64,000 nt of DNA from Alcanivorax sp. (GCA_022565695.1 JAIUME010000005.1:124001-188000), one strand, 5' to 3'. Shown: positions 40,276-48,506, numbered from the stretch's first letter. Translations and numbers: made by a program. Notes: generated by a model from the sequence alone, not told the origin.

Positions 40276-40283
40276 TGCCCATG

Positions 40284-41273
40284 TTACAACCGATTACCAA
40301 TTGAAACTAAATAGCTATAAGCATCTAGCTTTTCATCACCTGCCCCGAACTCAGTTAGTGCAACACCACCCACCGCAAACAACGCAGAAAGAGGATCACC
40401 GGTAGCTGCCCAAGCAGCTCCAGCAAGGCCAAGGCCAACTGCTGCGGGCTTCCGCCATGCTGCCCGTGAAACTCGCTTGATATCAGCGGCATAATCATCG
40501 AGAGCGGCTTGACGATCAGCTAACGCCGCGTCTTGCTCATGAGCAGGAAGCAGACTTACCTCTCGTGCGAACTGCCTCAGCGACCGCATATATAGTTTGT
40601 GAGCTTCGATGTTCTGATTTCTATAGTCTAGTACCTCATCAAGAGGTATGGCAGATAGGTCAGCAGACACCGCCTGCAGATCAAACTGAATCACTTGCCC
40701 AGCAGAAGGAGCTGTTGGAATATTGAGCAATTCTGTAAGTGAATTCAGTATCTGCTGCCGATCAGTAATTGGCGAAAGATCAATTCCCTTCTTAGCGCTC
40801 GGACCCCTTAAGATTTGAGCGAGCATCACGAGAATTAGATAACGAACCGTTGGGTGCATTGGAATTGACGAACCATCCGTGCTTTCTTTGGCAAGACCCA
40901 TGCTCAAAAGGCGTTCGTAGAGCTTTTCTGCCAATGCCCTATTCCCGCCGTAGCCAAGCCTAGACATTGATAGGCTATGGAACTGAGTATCTTGTTCCAT
41001 AAGGTGATTAAGTGAGCCCCGCTCAAATAGCCTACCCATAGCTGTCGCAAGATCGCTCGTCGCTGACTCGTCAATTACTTCGTCAGCCACGAAATATTGC
41101 AACAATCCTTTATCTCTTAATGGTGCTGCTAATATTGGATCAACGTTTTCGGGCTCGCCTTTTTTGTATTCTGGTATGAGAAAACCTATTCCATCATAAA
41201 ACAGTAACATGGACTTTATTCGATCAGTGTCATACCAAATATGCCCAGGGTAGTAGAATGCGATATCAGACAC
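40284..41273 (-). CDS. DUF6236-like hypothetical protein
   Basis: A 329-residue protein starting with FYYPGHIWYDTDRIKSMLLFYDGIGFLIP, the look of DUF6236 proteins of unknown function. A later part repeats Ala/Asp-rich helices, and residues ~275-320 hold a hydrophobic Gly/Ala-rich segment that could enter a membrane. The start is GTG, with AAGGAG 8 bp upstream. Last of four leftward cassette genes; attC-like sites lie on both sides. Lower GC than the chromosome. Confidence 0.72.
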   Translation of the reverse strand: MSDIAFYYPGHIWYDTDRIKSMLLFYDGIGFLIPEYKKGEPENVDPILAAPLRDKGLLQYFVADEVIDESATSDLATAMGRLFERGSLNHLMEQDTQFHSLSMSRLGYGGNRALAEKLYERLLSMGLAKESTDGSSIPMHPTVRYLILVMLAQILRGPSAKKGIDLSPITDRQQILNSLTELLNIPTAPSAGQVIQFDLQAVSADLSAIPLDEVLDYRNQNIEAHKLYMRSLRQFAREVSLLPAHEQDAALADRQAALDDYAADIKRVSRAAWRKPAAVGLGLAGAAWAATGDPLSALFAVGGVALTEFGAGDEKLDAYSYLVSIGNRL

Positions 41274-41314
41274 TAGGGGGACTCCTTAGCCTACTCGTGG
41301 CCTACAAAGCCTAG

Positions 41315-41351
41315 ATTAACAGTCGCCGGCTGCCGCGGCGTCCTTGTTAAA
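41315..41351 (-). repeat. Short attC-like hairpin 2
   Basis: TTAACA and TGTTAA outer arms and CGCCG/CGGCG inner arms form a compact hairpin with one and two-three unpaired bases between blocks. It sits directly after the stop of the gene ending at 41359. At ~35 bp it is shorter than known attC sites, so it may be a degraded site or a terminator. Confidence 0.4.
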
Positions 41352-41358
41352 CCGATTG

Positions 41359-42078
41359 TTAACTTTTATCCAGAGTATCCAACTCGTCTTCTGGGATAAC
41401 CCGGCTATTTGGAACTCTTTTCACCGTCCATACCCGCGCAAAAGCCAAATGCCCGGATGAAAATGACAACGAGTATTCACTTCTTAGCTTAGAGTGGAAG
41501 GTATTCGGAATTTCCACCTTCCCCTTCAAGTATCGCACTGAGCCTTGGATAGCCTTACATGAACTCATGTTCTTGATGTTCCAGCGCTGCGCCCCTCCCC
41601 TCTTTAATAGTGACATAACTTGCGCATCCGTCCCCCCAGTGCTTGTGGTTTTCGACCATGAAACGTCTGTCGATAATAAAGCTACCATTGCAAAGTCTTG
41701 AACTTGCGAAAAGAGAGATGCCACCCTAATAAAATCTTTCACGAGATCGCGCCGTCGATTAGACGCATTACCGGCGTCATCACGCCGCCACCATTTTAGC
41801 TCTACTCCTCCAACATCCCGGATATTCCCATGGCTGGTTTTCGACCTTATATATAGGTCTACCGCTGCGTCTAGCCAACCTTGAGGCCGAAATTCCCGTT
41901 CAATGATCCACGATTGACTCTGATTCGCCCCTGAGGCTGCAGCAGCCGCTACCAATCCATCCCTTAAGGTGATTTCCCCCATCCCTCTCATCGATGAGGT
42001 TGCTAATCCGTGGGCAGCATACGAAAGAAGCATACTAGCGATTCTGTCTGCCAGTTCTTGTACTTCCGAATCGAGCAT
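41359..42078 (-). CDS. PD-(D/E)XK-like protein
   Basis: A 239-residue protein, family not recognised. Residues 55-100 have the order expected of a PD-(D/E)XK nuclease core: Glu60 in IEREF, Asp74 in DAAVDLYI and E93-L-K95 in GGVELKWWRR. The rest mixes helices and strands, including a Ser/Thr/Lys-rich middle part. ATG 42078 is chosen because AGGA lies 6 bp upstream; the ATG at 42084 has none in range. A nuclease role is inferred from these residues only. Confidence 0.68.
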   Translation of the reverse strand: MLDSEVQELADRIASMLLSYAAHGLATSSMRGMGEITLRDGLVAAAAASGANQSQSWIIEREFRPQGWLDAAVDLYIRSKTSHGNIRDVGGVELKWWRRDDAGNASNRRRDLVKDFIRVASLFSQVQDFAMVALLSTDVSWSKTTSTGGTDAQVMSLLKRGGAQRWNIKNMSSCKAIQGSVRYLKGKVEIPNTFHSKLRSEYSLSFSSGHLAFARVWTVKRVPNSRVIPEDELDTLDKS

Positions 42079-42093
42079 AGACATTCCTATATA

Positions 42094-42156
42094 GTTAACG
42101 TTTGAGCCTTGGCCGCGGCCCGTCAGGGCCGTCGCGCCTGCAGCGAGTTGTTACGC
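42094..42156 (-). repeat. attC-like cassette recombination site 3
   Basis: AAC (42097-42099) and GTT (42150-42152) boxes enclose 56 bp. GGCCC/GGGCC with a 4-base loop forms the centre, with weaker flanking pairs. On the minus strand it begins GCGTAACAACTCGCTGCAG and ends AAACGTTAAC. The TAA stop of the DUF6602 gene lies within the first box, as is frequent in gene cassettes. Confidence 0.6.
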
Positions 42157-42918
42157 GCGATTCGCACTGAGAATGGACGCGTATCGATTCCAATCAACGG
42201 CCGGAACGGTTCCCATCGACTGTAACTGCTGGAGAAGTCTAAATATGAAGTAGATAAGGGAGTTCTCACCAGAATTGATTACGACTTGTCCAGAGAACGT
42301 ATCAAACGCGCCAGATACCAGCCCTAATGCGCAGTTCAGAGCTCGGTCACCAGAGAGCGTGGCCAATAGCTCCCGGAACGCATTCGCTTCGAAACTATCT
42401 TTCCAAGAGATAGCGGGTGCAACAAGCCCTGAAACTATTGGGAATAGTTCCTTGGCAGGATACTCTCCTCCAGCGTGCCTAATTGGTATGCTGGTGCGAT
42501 GAAGGGCCCTCACGGAGGCAGCCTTTCCAACTGCATACTCGACGTAGTCCTTATCAATAGTTGGCTTCACCTCAAGCACTGCATATACAGCTTCTGCAGG
42601 CACGAAGCGGTGACTCTTTTGGTCGAGAAGCGTTGGCGTGTACTGGTTGTCAAAGATAACAACATCAATCTGGTCACTTGTACGGCCATTGCTGTCAATT
42701 ACAATCGCCGAGTCAACCTCGTATCTCTTTGGCAAATAGCGACGCAGAAGGCCTATGAAATGTTGTTCGTTAACAGTGCCAGCCACCCCGCTATGAGTAA
42801 CTGATGACGAGGATAGGCTGATTTCCAATGCCAGCACCCTCTCCTCTGCCGAGAAGGCAGAGCTCAAGAAGCCTTGCCCTTCATCCATTGACGCTTTTTT
42901 TGCAGGATTGATTGCCAT
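42151..42918 (-). CDS. DUF6602-type nuclease-like protein
   Basis: A 255-residue protein. Residues 48-120 look like a PD-(D/E)XK-type core: Glu51 in VNEQHF, Asp85 in SDQIDVVIFD, and E116-V-K118 in YAVLEVKPT. The strand-helix order and these residues match DUF6602 proteins. ATG 42918 forms TAATG with the stop of the nucleotidyltransferase gene, so translation is coupled; the frame extends further only through a TTG. The coupling suggests a two-component unit in which this protein is the effector. Confidence 0.75.
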   Translation of the reverse strand: MAINPAKKASMDEGQGFLSSAFSAEERVLALEISLSSSSVTHSGVAGTVNEQHFIGLLRRYLPKRYEVDSAIVIDSNGRTSDQIDVVIFDNQYTPTLLDQKSHRFVPAEAVYAVLEVKPTIDKDYVEYAVGKAASVRALHRTSIPIRHAGGEYPAKELFPIVSGLVAPAISWKDSFEANAFRELLATLSGDRALNCALGLVSGAFDTFSGQVVINSGENSLIYFIFRLLQQLQSMGTVPAVDWNRYASILSANRA

Positions 42919-43670
42919 TACCAAATTACCTGGTTCCAGTTTTGAACCGTCAGAGTAGCCGCGGCCTGCTGCGTTATTCTCCGCTTTCCTTCTGCGGACA
43001 AGTCCGCAGATATCACGTTGTTCGTATTTGCTGGATCTACGAACCGCGCACGAGGGAAGGTATCCCGAAGGTACTCAAGGACATTCCACACATTCTGAGC
43101 GAGGTTTCCCACGCGGGCATATCGCAGAGCTTCAATAACCACCAACTCAAGGTAGATCGACGGGAAATCCAGATTGTGGAGTGCTCTCCAGATCTTTATG
43201 GCCCTGATTTCTTCCAGCCTATTGCTGCTTGAAACGATTCTGATATGAGTTCGAATGTTCGTTTGAGTCCACGTTTTTGCCTGACTCTTCCACAAGCTAT
43301 GGTCGTTCCCGTTCGGCGACTGTCTTCGGCCGGGCACGAGGTCAATCTTGTACCCATTTACGTTTGTGCCAATTGAAACATTCTGTCTACGAATAGGAAA
43401 ACCAGCAGACAGGACCGCAGCGGAAAGCGTTTCGTAGATATTTTCCAATGAGGTTGGCGTAGTCGATGAGAGCGAAATGAAGATATCGGCGTCGGCACTT
43501 AACGTAACCGCAGTACCTTTTCTGAGCGATCCTGAGAACTCCGCACTAACCAGATATACACCAGCCCATCTTTGGATGACGGGATAGATGGTGCCTCCTG
43601 CAGCTTCTGCCCCAGCAGCATTTACTGAATACCGGGCCAAGATTCCTCGTAGATATGTATTCGCCGGCAT
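42918..43670 (-). CDS. OAS/CD-NTase-like nucleotidyltransferase
   Basis: A 250-residue polymerase-beta-fold nucleotidyltransferase. GSLRKGT at 47-53 is the nucleotide-binding helix turn, Asp60 and Asp62 (DADIFI) and Asp110 (YKIDLVPG) form the metal triad, and RAIKIWRALHNLDFPSIYLE is the helix following the core in OAS-like enzymes. It may make a nucleotide signal or modify RNA or protein ends. ATG 43670 has TGGAGAA 7 bp upstream. First gene of the cassette operon; shorter than most CBASS cyclases. Confidence 0.8.
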   Translation of the reverse strand: MPANTYLRGILARYSVNAAGAEAAGGTIYPVIQRWAGVYLVSAEFSGSLRKGTAVTLSADADIFISLSSTTPTSLENIYETLSAAVLSAGFPIRRQNVSIGTNVNGYKIDLVPGRRQSPNGNDHSLWKSQAKTWTQTNIRTHIRIVSSSNRLEEIRAIKIWRALHNLDFPSIYLELVVIEALRYARVGNLAQNVWNVLEYLRDTFPRARFVDPANTNNVISADLSAEGKRRITQQAAATLTVQNWNQVIW

Positions 43671-43704
43671 TATTTTCTCCAGAAATACCGAGCTAGCCAT
43701 CGCG

Positions 43705-43786
43705 CACAAAACCCCAAGCGGGTGCATATTTTGCGTTTTCGAGCAGCGAAGTAAAATATGTCCCGCTGCCCCGGCAATGTTAGCAT
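43705..43786 (-). repeat. attC-like cassette recombination site 4
   Basis: AAC (43710-43712) and GTT (43779-43781) boxes enclose 72 bp. GCGGG-TG-CATATTTT (43718-43732) pairs with AAAATATG-T-CCCGC (43753-43766), again two perfect stem blocks with unequal unpaired bases, as in site 1. The minus strand begins TGCTAACATTGCCG, close to the attC consensus RYYYAAC. It lies just upstream of the nucleotidyltransferase gene and after the decayed HEPN gene. Confidence 0.72.
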
Positions 43787-43849
43787 TAATTCCTCAAAAT
43801 TGAGGAAAAAAACGCTCGTCCTTCTCAGTGTAAAAATAGCTATTATTAA

Positions 43850-44188
43850 ATAAAATAGTAAAATTTTTAATTAAGTTGCCATATTCAAAAAGGCCTTCTA
43901 CCATATCTTCAACTCTTCCTCGAAGCCTTCATTGTCAGTTTCGCCAACCAATTGGCTCTATATTTTTACTACCCGTTCCCTCATCGGATCTGGCAACTTT
44001 GCATACAACTTATATAGCTAATGCTTTCTTCCATGGTCTATGCCACATAATGCCAGAAGGGACTTGATATGCAACTCAATGAAAAAAGCAAAGCACACTA
44101 TCGCCGGGGCAAATATACCGGAATTCAGCACACATTTTCCCAAATGCACTGCTGCCAAAATAAACTCTTCCGCTGTCCTATTTGCCAT
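43850..44188 (-). pseudogene. Decayed HEPN-domain gene
   Basis: From ATG 44188 (GGAG 6 bp upstream) the frame reads MANRTAEEFILAAVHLGK then FAFFIELHIKSLLALCG, a typical HEPN helix pair, and stops at 44018. In another frame the reading resumes with KLYAKLPDPMRERVVKI and then GFEEELKI and KAFLNMAT, as expected of the HEPN C-terminal half, broken by stops. HEPN proteins are often RNases or toxin/defence components. The gene is dead. Confidence 0.6.
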
Positions 44189-44281
44189 GCCATGCTCCAG
44201 CTTAATAGACATGAGGAGTCCGCCCTCCTGCTAACGTCTCAAACATCCGCAAAACTTGCTGAGTCCGCGTACTTTGACCTT

Positions 44282-45061
44282 TTAAGCACCTTCTTCCTCG
44301 GTAGCAGCCTCTTCTTTTGCATGTTGTAGTTCTTGGTTGAAGTCTATCTCTGGAAGTAGATTCACGATAGGGGCCGCAAGTTGTTGTACGCCTGTTGAGA
44401 TCGAAACAATAAGCGCAATATTTGCCATATTTTGCCAGAACTTCTTAGTCATGCCATCTGTTTTTGCGAGCTCTACAGACTCGCCATGTAAAACTCCATA
44501 GCCAAACGCTGACTCCACTACACTTGAAATAGATTCAGCCCCATTAATTTCATATTCTTCAACCGCCAGGCATATCTTGCGGAGTTGCTTAAGCATAAAC
44601 TCTTTAATAGCTATAGGAATCTCTGAAAGTTTCACTTCATCTATTAGGTCTCTGGCATTGGATAAAATTGAATCTAGTGATGACCTTGAAAGTACCGGCT
44701 CCGGCGATTTGTGTGATAGCAAGTCTGAAGTCATTGATAGATAGTTGATAACATGATCATCAATGTGGTCTTTAAATGCTTTCCACGGGCCATTTAGATG
44801 ATTCTGTAAAAATGCCTTATCTAGTGGGGTTTCCCAGTGTATGTACCGCTCCACCTTAATACCTTCAATACTATTAAGACGAGAGAGGATTTCGGTTGAT
44901 AGGGACATCACTTTACCGAGCCTCCCCATTAACACTGCCTTGTCTTTGATGCCTACAGACAGCAATTGGCACCAAGCTTTTCTACAATTCATGTCGGGCG
45001 GAATTTCACGTCCTTGCTCGAGTATATTCAACAATCTAGCCGCTGGATTATCTATTGCCAT
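44282..45061 (-). CDS. Hypothetical protein with C-terminal membrane segment
   Basis: A 259-residue, low-GC protein, not recognised. It is mostly helical; residues ~215-240 (ALIVSISTGVQQLAAPIVNLL) form one probable membrane or buried helix before an acidic tail ending EEAATEEEGA. GGAG lies 12 bp before the ATG. It has the same orientation as the cassette genes, but no clear attC follows it. A defence role would be a guess. Confidence 0.62.
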   Translation of the reverse strand: MAIDNPAARLLNILEQGREIPPDMNCRKAWCQLLSVGIKDKAVLMGRLGKVMSLSTEILSRLNSIEGIKVERYIHWETPLDKAFLQNHLNGPWKAFKDHIDDHVINYLSMTSDLLSHKSPEPVLSRSSLDSILSNARDLIDEVKLSEIPIAIKEFMLKQLRKICLAVEEYEINGAESISSVVESAFGYGVLHGESVELAKTDGMTKKFWQNMANIALIVSISTGVQQLAAPIVNLLPEIDFNQELQHAKEEAATEEEGA

Positions 45062-45280
45062 AAATCGTCAATTCTCCATTTTTTCTACTTAGCAGGTATT
45101 AGGACGCGCGCGTATATTGAATGACGACTTGCACGATCTATCACAATATACTTTATTTGAATAATGAATTATTTCCCATACATATCAGTCGGTTACGGAA
45201 CACAGAGAAGATTCTACCGATTCGCGTGACTTTTTCTTTTCCCAGTTCAATAACTCTGTCCAAACCAGCACTATTTTCAG
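45062..45280. other. AT-rich intergenic stretch
   Basis: About 220 bp before repeat copy A. No convincing gene, hairpin or operator is visible. Together with the repeat it makes a gene-free gap of 402 bp. Confidence 0.5.
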
Positions 45281-45468
45281 GCACGCTACCGCCCTACCCG
45301 ATATCCCGCGCATCATCCCATGCGGCGGCGAGCATCTTTATAGTACGGCATATTGTAGAAGACATTGCGAACAGCACCTCTGATGGGCGCTTATCTCGCA
45401 TGCCAGTAACCCTGCCTCGATACTGCCCCGCCAGAAATGTGATGGCAAGCCCACAAATCGGAATCAGG
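45281..45468. repeat. alkB-downstream repeat, copy A
   Basis: Divergent copy of a sequence also at 50441 and 54398, all in the same orientation. Shared landmarks are CGCTACCGCCCTACCCGA at the left, GCGGCGAGCATC, a hairpin at 45369-45397, and GATACTGCCCCGCC followed by AAATGTGATGGCAA. This copy is the most diverged and abuts the 3' end of the NERD-helicase gene instead of alkB. Confidence 0.85.
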
Positions 45469-47329
45469 CCTTGTTGAGCTTCCTCACAAACCAATTCTCT
45501 CCGGCACCAGTTAGCAACAACTGCTGCCGCGCCCGCGTCATCCCCACATAAAGCAACCGCACTTCCTGCTCCAGATGCTCCTCGTCATCTTCCAGGCCCC
45601 CCAGACCCGCCAGCACCACGGTATCGAACTCCAGGCCCTTACTGCTTTGTCGGGTCAGCAGGGTCACTCTGTCTGCATTGGCGTTGTAACGCTTCTTGTC
45701 GGCGGTGCTTCTCAGCCAGGCGCAGGGGATGTCATGGCTCATCAGTGCGCGCTGCAGTATCTCTGCCTGACGGTGGTGGCCGTAGATCACGGCGATATCG
45801 TCCAGTGGCTGGCCTTGCAGGTGCCATTTGCGGATGCAGCGGGCGATGTAGTGGGCTTCGTCATTGAAGTTATCGAACTTGCGGAATTCGGGTGCCGGGC
45901 CGCTGTTGCCAGCCACTTCCGGGGCGATCAGGGGGATATGGTCTTCATCCGCATCCTGGGCGTGCATGAAGTCCCTGGCGAAGTCATAGGCGAAGCTCAG
46001 TATCTCGCGGCTGTTACGGTAGTTCAGCTTGAGGATGGTGGTGCGGCCTCGGGCCTGGATGCCGGCGCTGGAGAGCGGGAACGCCAGGCTGCCGCTGCGT
46101 TTATAGATGGACTGGGCATCGTCATAGAGCAGCAGCAGGGAATTGGTGTCCGGGTCGATCATCTGCACGATGAGCTTGAGCCAGGTCTGTTCGAAGTCGT
46201 GGCCTTCATCGATCATCACGGCGCTGTATTGGCCGCGGGGGATCTGGCCCTTGTCCACGGCCTGTATGACAGTGGTGACTTGCCTTTCCCAGTATTGCTC
46301 GCCGCTGCCTGGCTGCAGGTCCACGTTATAGGTTTTCAGTTGCAGGCCGCACCATTCGTGGAAGTGGTGCACCTGCACTGTCTGGTCTATGCCCTTCTCG
46401 GCAATAAAGCTGCGCAGCTTGGCCGCCAGGGTGATGTTGAAGCACAGCACCAGTATCGGCTTGCTCACCGCCTGGGCCAGGTATAGGCAGCGGTACCCGA
46501 GGATCAGGGTTTTGCCAGACCCGGCCACGCCGTGCACCACCCGGTGGCCCTCGCCCATACTGCGCGCCAGTTGCTCTTGCTGGAGGTCCATCACGCGGAT
46601 AATGTCCGGGATGGCGTCGGGGATCACGCCAAGGCGGGCCGGTTCCTCGGCGTCCTGCACATCGCTCACGGCAAACAGGTCCTGCTGCGGGGCATTGATG
46701 CGCACTTCGGGAAACAGATTCCAGCGGATGCGGTCGATCTGCGGCAGGGTGAGTTTGTCGCCGAAGGCGTATTCGAACATGTCCCACAGCTGTGACTGAA
46801 AGGCTTCCGGGTCCACGGTGGCGGTCATTTCATCACGGCAGATCAGGCGATGGGGCGGCAGCACCAGTTCCTGGTCCTGTTCGCTGATGGCCTCGTTCCA
46901 TTGCTTGCGGGTGATGTTCGGGAGCACCACGCCATACCCGTAGGGGAAGCAGAGATTGCCCCGGAAGCGCCCTGCCCGCTGTATCAGCTGCTCGTCGCGC
47001 TGGAGCTGGTTCACGGCCACATAGGCACACTGGCGCACCTGTTCCAGGGGGTTGCTGACGGTTTTCAGGCCCTGGGGGGTGTGAATCTCTGCGTCATGGG
47101 GGGTGATGCGCTTGAGGGTGTCGGGCTTCCAGTCCTTCACTTCCAGAAACAGCAGGCCCCTGCCGGGATGCAGGATGATGAAATCCGGGTAACGCCGCCG
47201 GCGACCGACCGGGATGTCGTACCAGACGGTGTAGTCATCTTCCAGCAGGGTTTCCAGCCGCTGGCCAAGGCGGCGCTCGCCGGAGGTCATGCTGCGCAGG
47301 GTGCTGAGCTGGGGGATGACCTTGGCCAT
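45464..47329 (-). CDS. NERD-domain UvrD/PcrA-like helicase
   Basis: A 621-residue fusion. An N-terminal NERD nuclease-like domain has Asp49 (YPDFII) and E63-V-K65 (FLEVKDWK). The superfamily 1 helicase part has Walker A GVAGSGKTLIL near 270, Walker B VMIDEGHDF, LKLNYRNSREIL, RQSSKGLEFDTVVLAG and YVGMTRARQQL. Such proteins occur in mobile and defence contexts and in DNA repair. High GC, unlike its left neighbours. Its last bases touch repeat copy A. Confidence 0.9.
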   Translation of the reverse strand: MAKVIPQLSTLRSMTSGERRLGQRLETLLEDDYTVWYDIPVGRRRRYPDFIILHPGRGLLFLEVKDWKPDTLKRITPHDAEIHTPQGLKTVSNPLEQVRQCAYVAVNQLQRDEQLIQRAGRFRGNLCFPYGYGVVLPNITRKQWNEAISEQDQELVLPPHRLICRDEMTATVDPEAFQSQLWDMFEYAFGDKLTLPQIDRIRWNLFPEVRINAPQQDLFAVSDVQDAEEPARLGVIPDAIPDIIRVMDLQQEQLARSMGEGHRVVHGVAGSGKTLILGYRCLYLAQAVSKPILVLCFNITLAAKLRSFIAEKGIDQTVQVHHFHEWCGLQLKTYNVDLQPGSGEQYWERQVTTVIQAVDKGQIPRGQYSAVMIDEGHDFEQTWLKLIVQMIDPDTNSLLLLYDDAQSIYKRSGSLAFPLSSAGIQARGRTTILKLNYRNSREILSFAYDFARDFMHAQDADEDHIPLIAPEVAGNSGPAPEFRKFDNFNDEAHYIARCIRKWHLQGQPLDDIAVIYGHHRQAEILQRALMSHDIPCAWLRSTADKKRYNANADRVTLLTRQSSKGLEFDTVVLAGLGGLEDDEEHLEQEVRLLYVGMTRARQQLLLTGAGENWFVRKLNKA

Positions 47330-47470
47330 GGCTTACTGCTCCCCGTTAGCGATACGGTACAGGCTGGACATTGCAGTGATGGCTGGCATGTCATTCCCCC
47401 CAGGGTGTGCTCGGTGGGTTCTCATCGACCCTTATCGTGCTTGGCCTTGTCAGGGCTCTCGTTATATAGT

Positions 47471-47489
47471 TGTACGGCATTTCCGTACA
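47471..47489. promoter_or_regulatory. Operator palindrome of yefM-yoeB
   Basis: TGTACGG (47471-47477) and CCGTACA (47483-47489) with a 5-bp spacer, directly after TATAGT (47465-47470), a likely -10. YefM-family operators in E. coli also use TGTACA-type half sites. Located 13 bp before the start codon. Confidence 0.72.
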
Positions 47490-47501
47490 CCAAGGTGTTT
47501 T

Positions 47502-47774
47502 ATGGACACAATCAGTGTAAACAAGTTCAGGGATAACCTGAAAAGCGTTGTAGAACAAGTGGTTAGCAGGCATGAGCCGCTCAAAGTGACACGCCGGGCC
47601 GGCGAGGCCTTTGTGGTGATGAGCGCTGACGACTGGGAGCGCGAGCAGGAAACCCTCCACGTGCTCCAAAGCAAGAGCCTCATGCAACAGATCGCCGACT
47701 CCCTTGAAACCCACACCCGCGGAGAAGGTTACACGCCAACTGACGAGCAGCTGGATGAGATCACTGGTATTTGA
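47502..47774 (+). CDS. yefM: YefM/Phd-family antitoxin
   Basis: A 90-residue antitoxin: ISVNKFRDNLKSVVEQV, then PLKVTRRAGEAFVVMSADDWE, the Phd/YefM fold, and a flexible acidic C-terminus that neutralises the toxin. The gene overlaps the toxin by 20 bp. Its 3' third reappears in decayed form at 49341-49455. Confidence 0.93.
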   Translation: MDTISVNKFRDNLKSVVEQVVSRHEPLKVTRRAGEAFVVMSADDWEREQETLHVLQSKSLMQQIADSLETHTRGEGYTPTDEQLDEITGI

Positions 47775-48027
47775 AGGCAACACCTGGGCCGCCTATGAGG
47801 CCATGCGCGAACGGGACAAGCGACTACACAAAGCCTTGTGCAAGCTGCTCAAGGAAATGCTGCGCTCAGACGATCCTTCTTCTGGCCTGGGCAAGCCTGA
47901 ACCGCTCAAGCACAACCTCTCTGGCCTCTGGTCCCGGCGGATCTCGCAGAAAGACCGTTTGATATATCGCTTCGACGATAGAGCGTTTTATGTCTTTGCT
48001 ATTGGCGGACATTATGATCAGGCGTAG
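47755..48027 (+). CDS. yoeB: YoeB-family mRNA interferase toxin
   Basis: A 90-residue ribosome-dependent RNase toxin. LVFEGNTWAAYE at the start, GKPEPLKHNLSGLWSRRIS in the middle (basic and catalytic region) and YRFDDRAFYVFAIGGHYD at the end are YoeB hallmarks, with the C-terminal His and Tyr of the active site. The ATG lies within yefM. Confidence 0.95.
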   Translation: MRSLVFEGNTWAAYEAMRERDKRLHKALCKLLKEMLRSDDPSSGLGKPEPLKHNLSGLWSRRISQKDRLIYRFDDRAFYVFAIGGHYDQA

Positions 48028-48119
48028 CGCTCTGCCTGAGCCGCAACTAACCTGGAAGTAGCACAGGTGTAATGAGGAGCGAAGAGTAGCGATCTTATGT
48101 GTCCGATTTCTCGGGTTTT

Positions 48120-48506
48120 CTAGCGCTTCTCATCGATAGTATTTTCTTCAATTAGTCCTTGCTTCACCAACTCTGATGCAATTGCGCCCCTTGTCCGCTC
48201 AAAGTGAGTGGCCAACTCGTCGATCAGCACCCCACTTTTGAATTCCGACGCCACCTGCTCCTTCAGTTCATCCGTCCATGCTAGGCCTGCATTCTTTGGC
48301 CGACCTGCTTTTACATTCTCCTGTTGCTTCTCCTCTAGTGTTTTCTTGGGTTGCTTCCCGCTCTTGATCGTACTCAATACCGTGAACAAAGCCCGAATTA
48401 CATTCGGGTCGTTGTAAGGGCTACTCTCGGGCAGAATCTCTCCCGTTGCAGGGTTCACACCATTCGCCAAGGCTGCCAATATCTCCCTTGCTTCACCGAG
48501 TTGCAT
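48120..48506 (-). CDS. Small helix-turn-helix-like hypothetical protein
   Basis: A 128-residue protein. The N-terminal part contains LANGVNPATGEILPESSPYNDPNVIRALF, seen in small accessory proteins of unknown role; the C-terminal part, from GRPKNAGLAWTDELKEQV to RTRGAIASELVKQGLI, looks like a DNA-binding helix-turn-helix. RBS AGAGGAAG precedes the ATG. Stands alone between yoeB and the secreted protein. Confidence 0.7.
   Translation of the reverse strand: MQLGEAREILAALANGVNPATGEILPESSPYNDPNVIRALFTVLSTIKSGKQPKKTLEEKQQENVKAGRPKNAGLAWTDELKEQVASEFKSGVLIDELATHFERTRGAIASELVKQGLIEENTIDEKR

Noticed and set aside
40188..43786. CRISPR array as an explanation of the repeated hairpins
   Set aside because: The hairpins differ in sequence, are spaced by whole genes and have no regular spacers; no cas gene is present.
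45281..45468. Repeat copies A-C as attC sites
   Set aside because: They are ~190 bp, highly similar to each other and lack the AAC/GTT box pair around a split stem, unlike the cassette hairpins.
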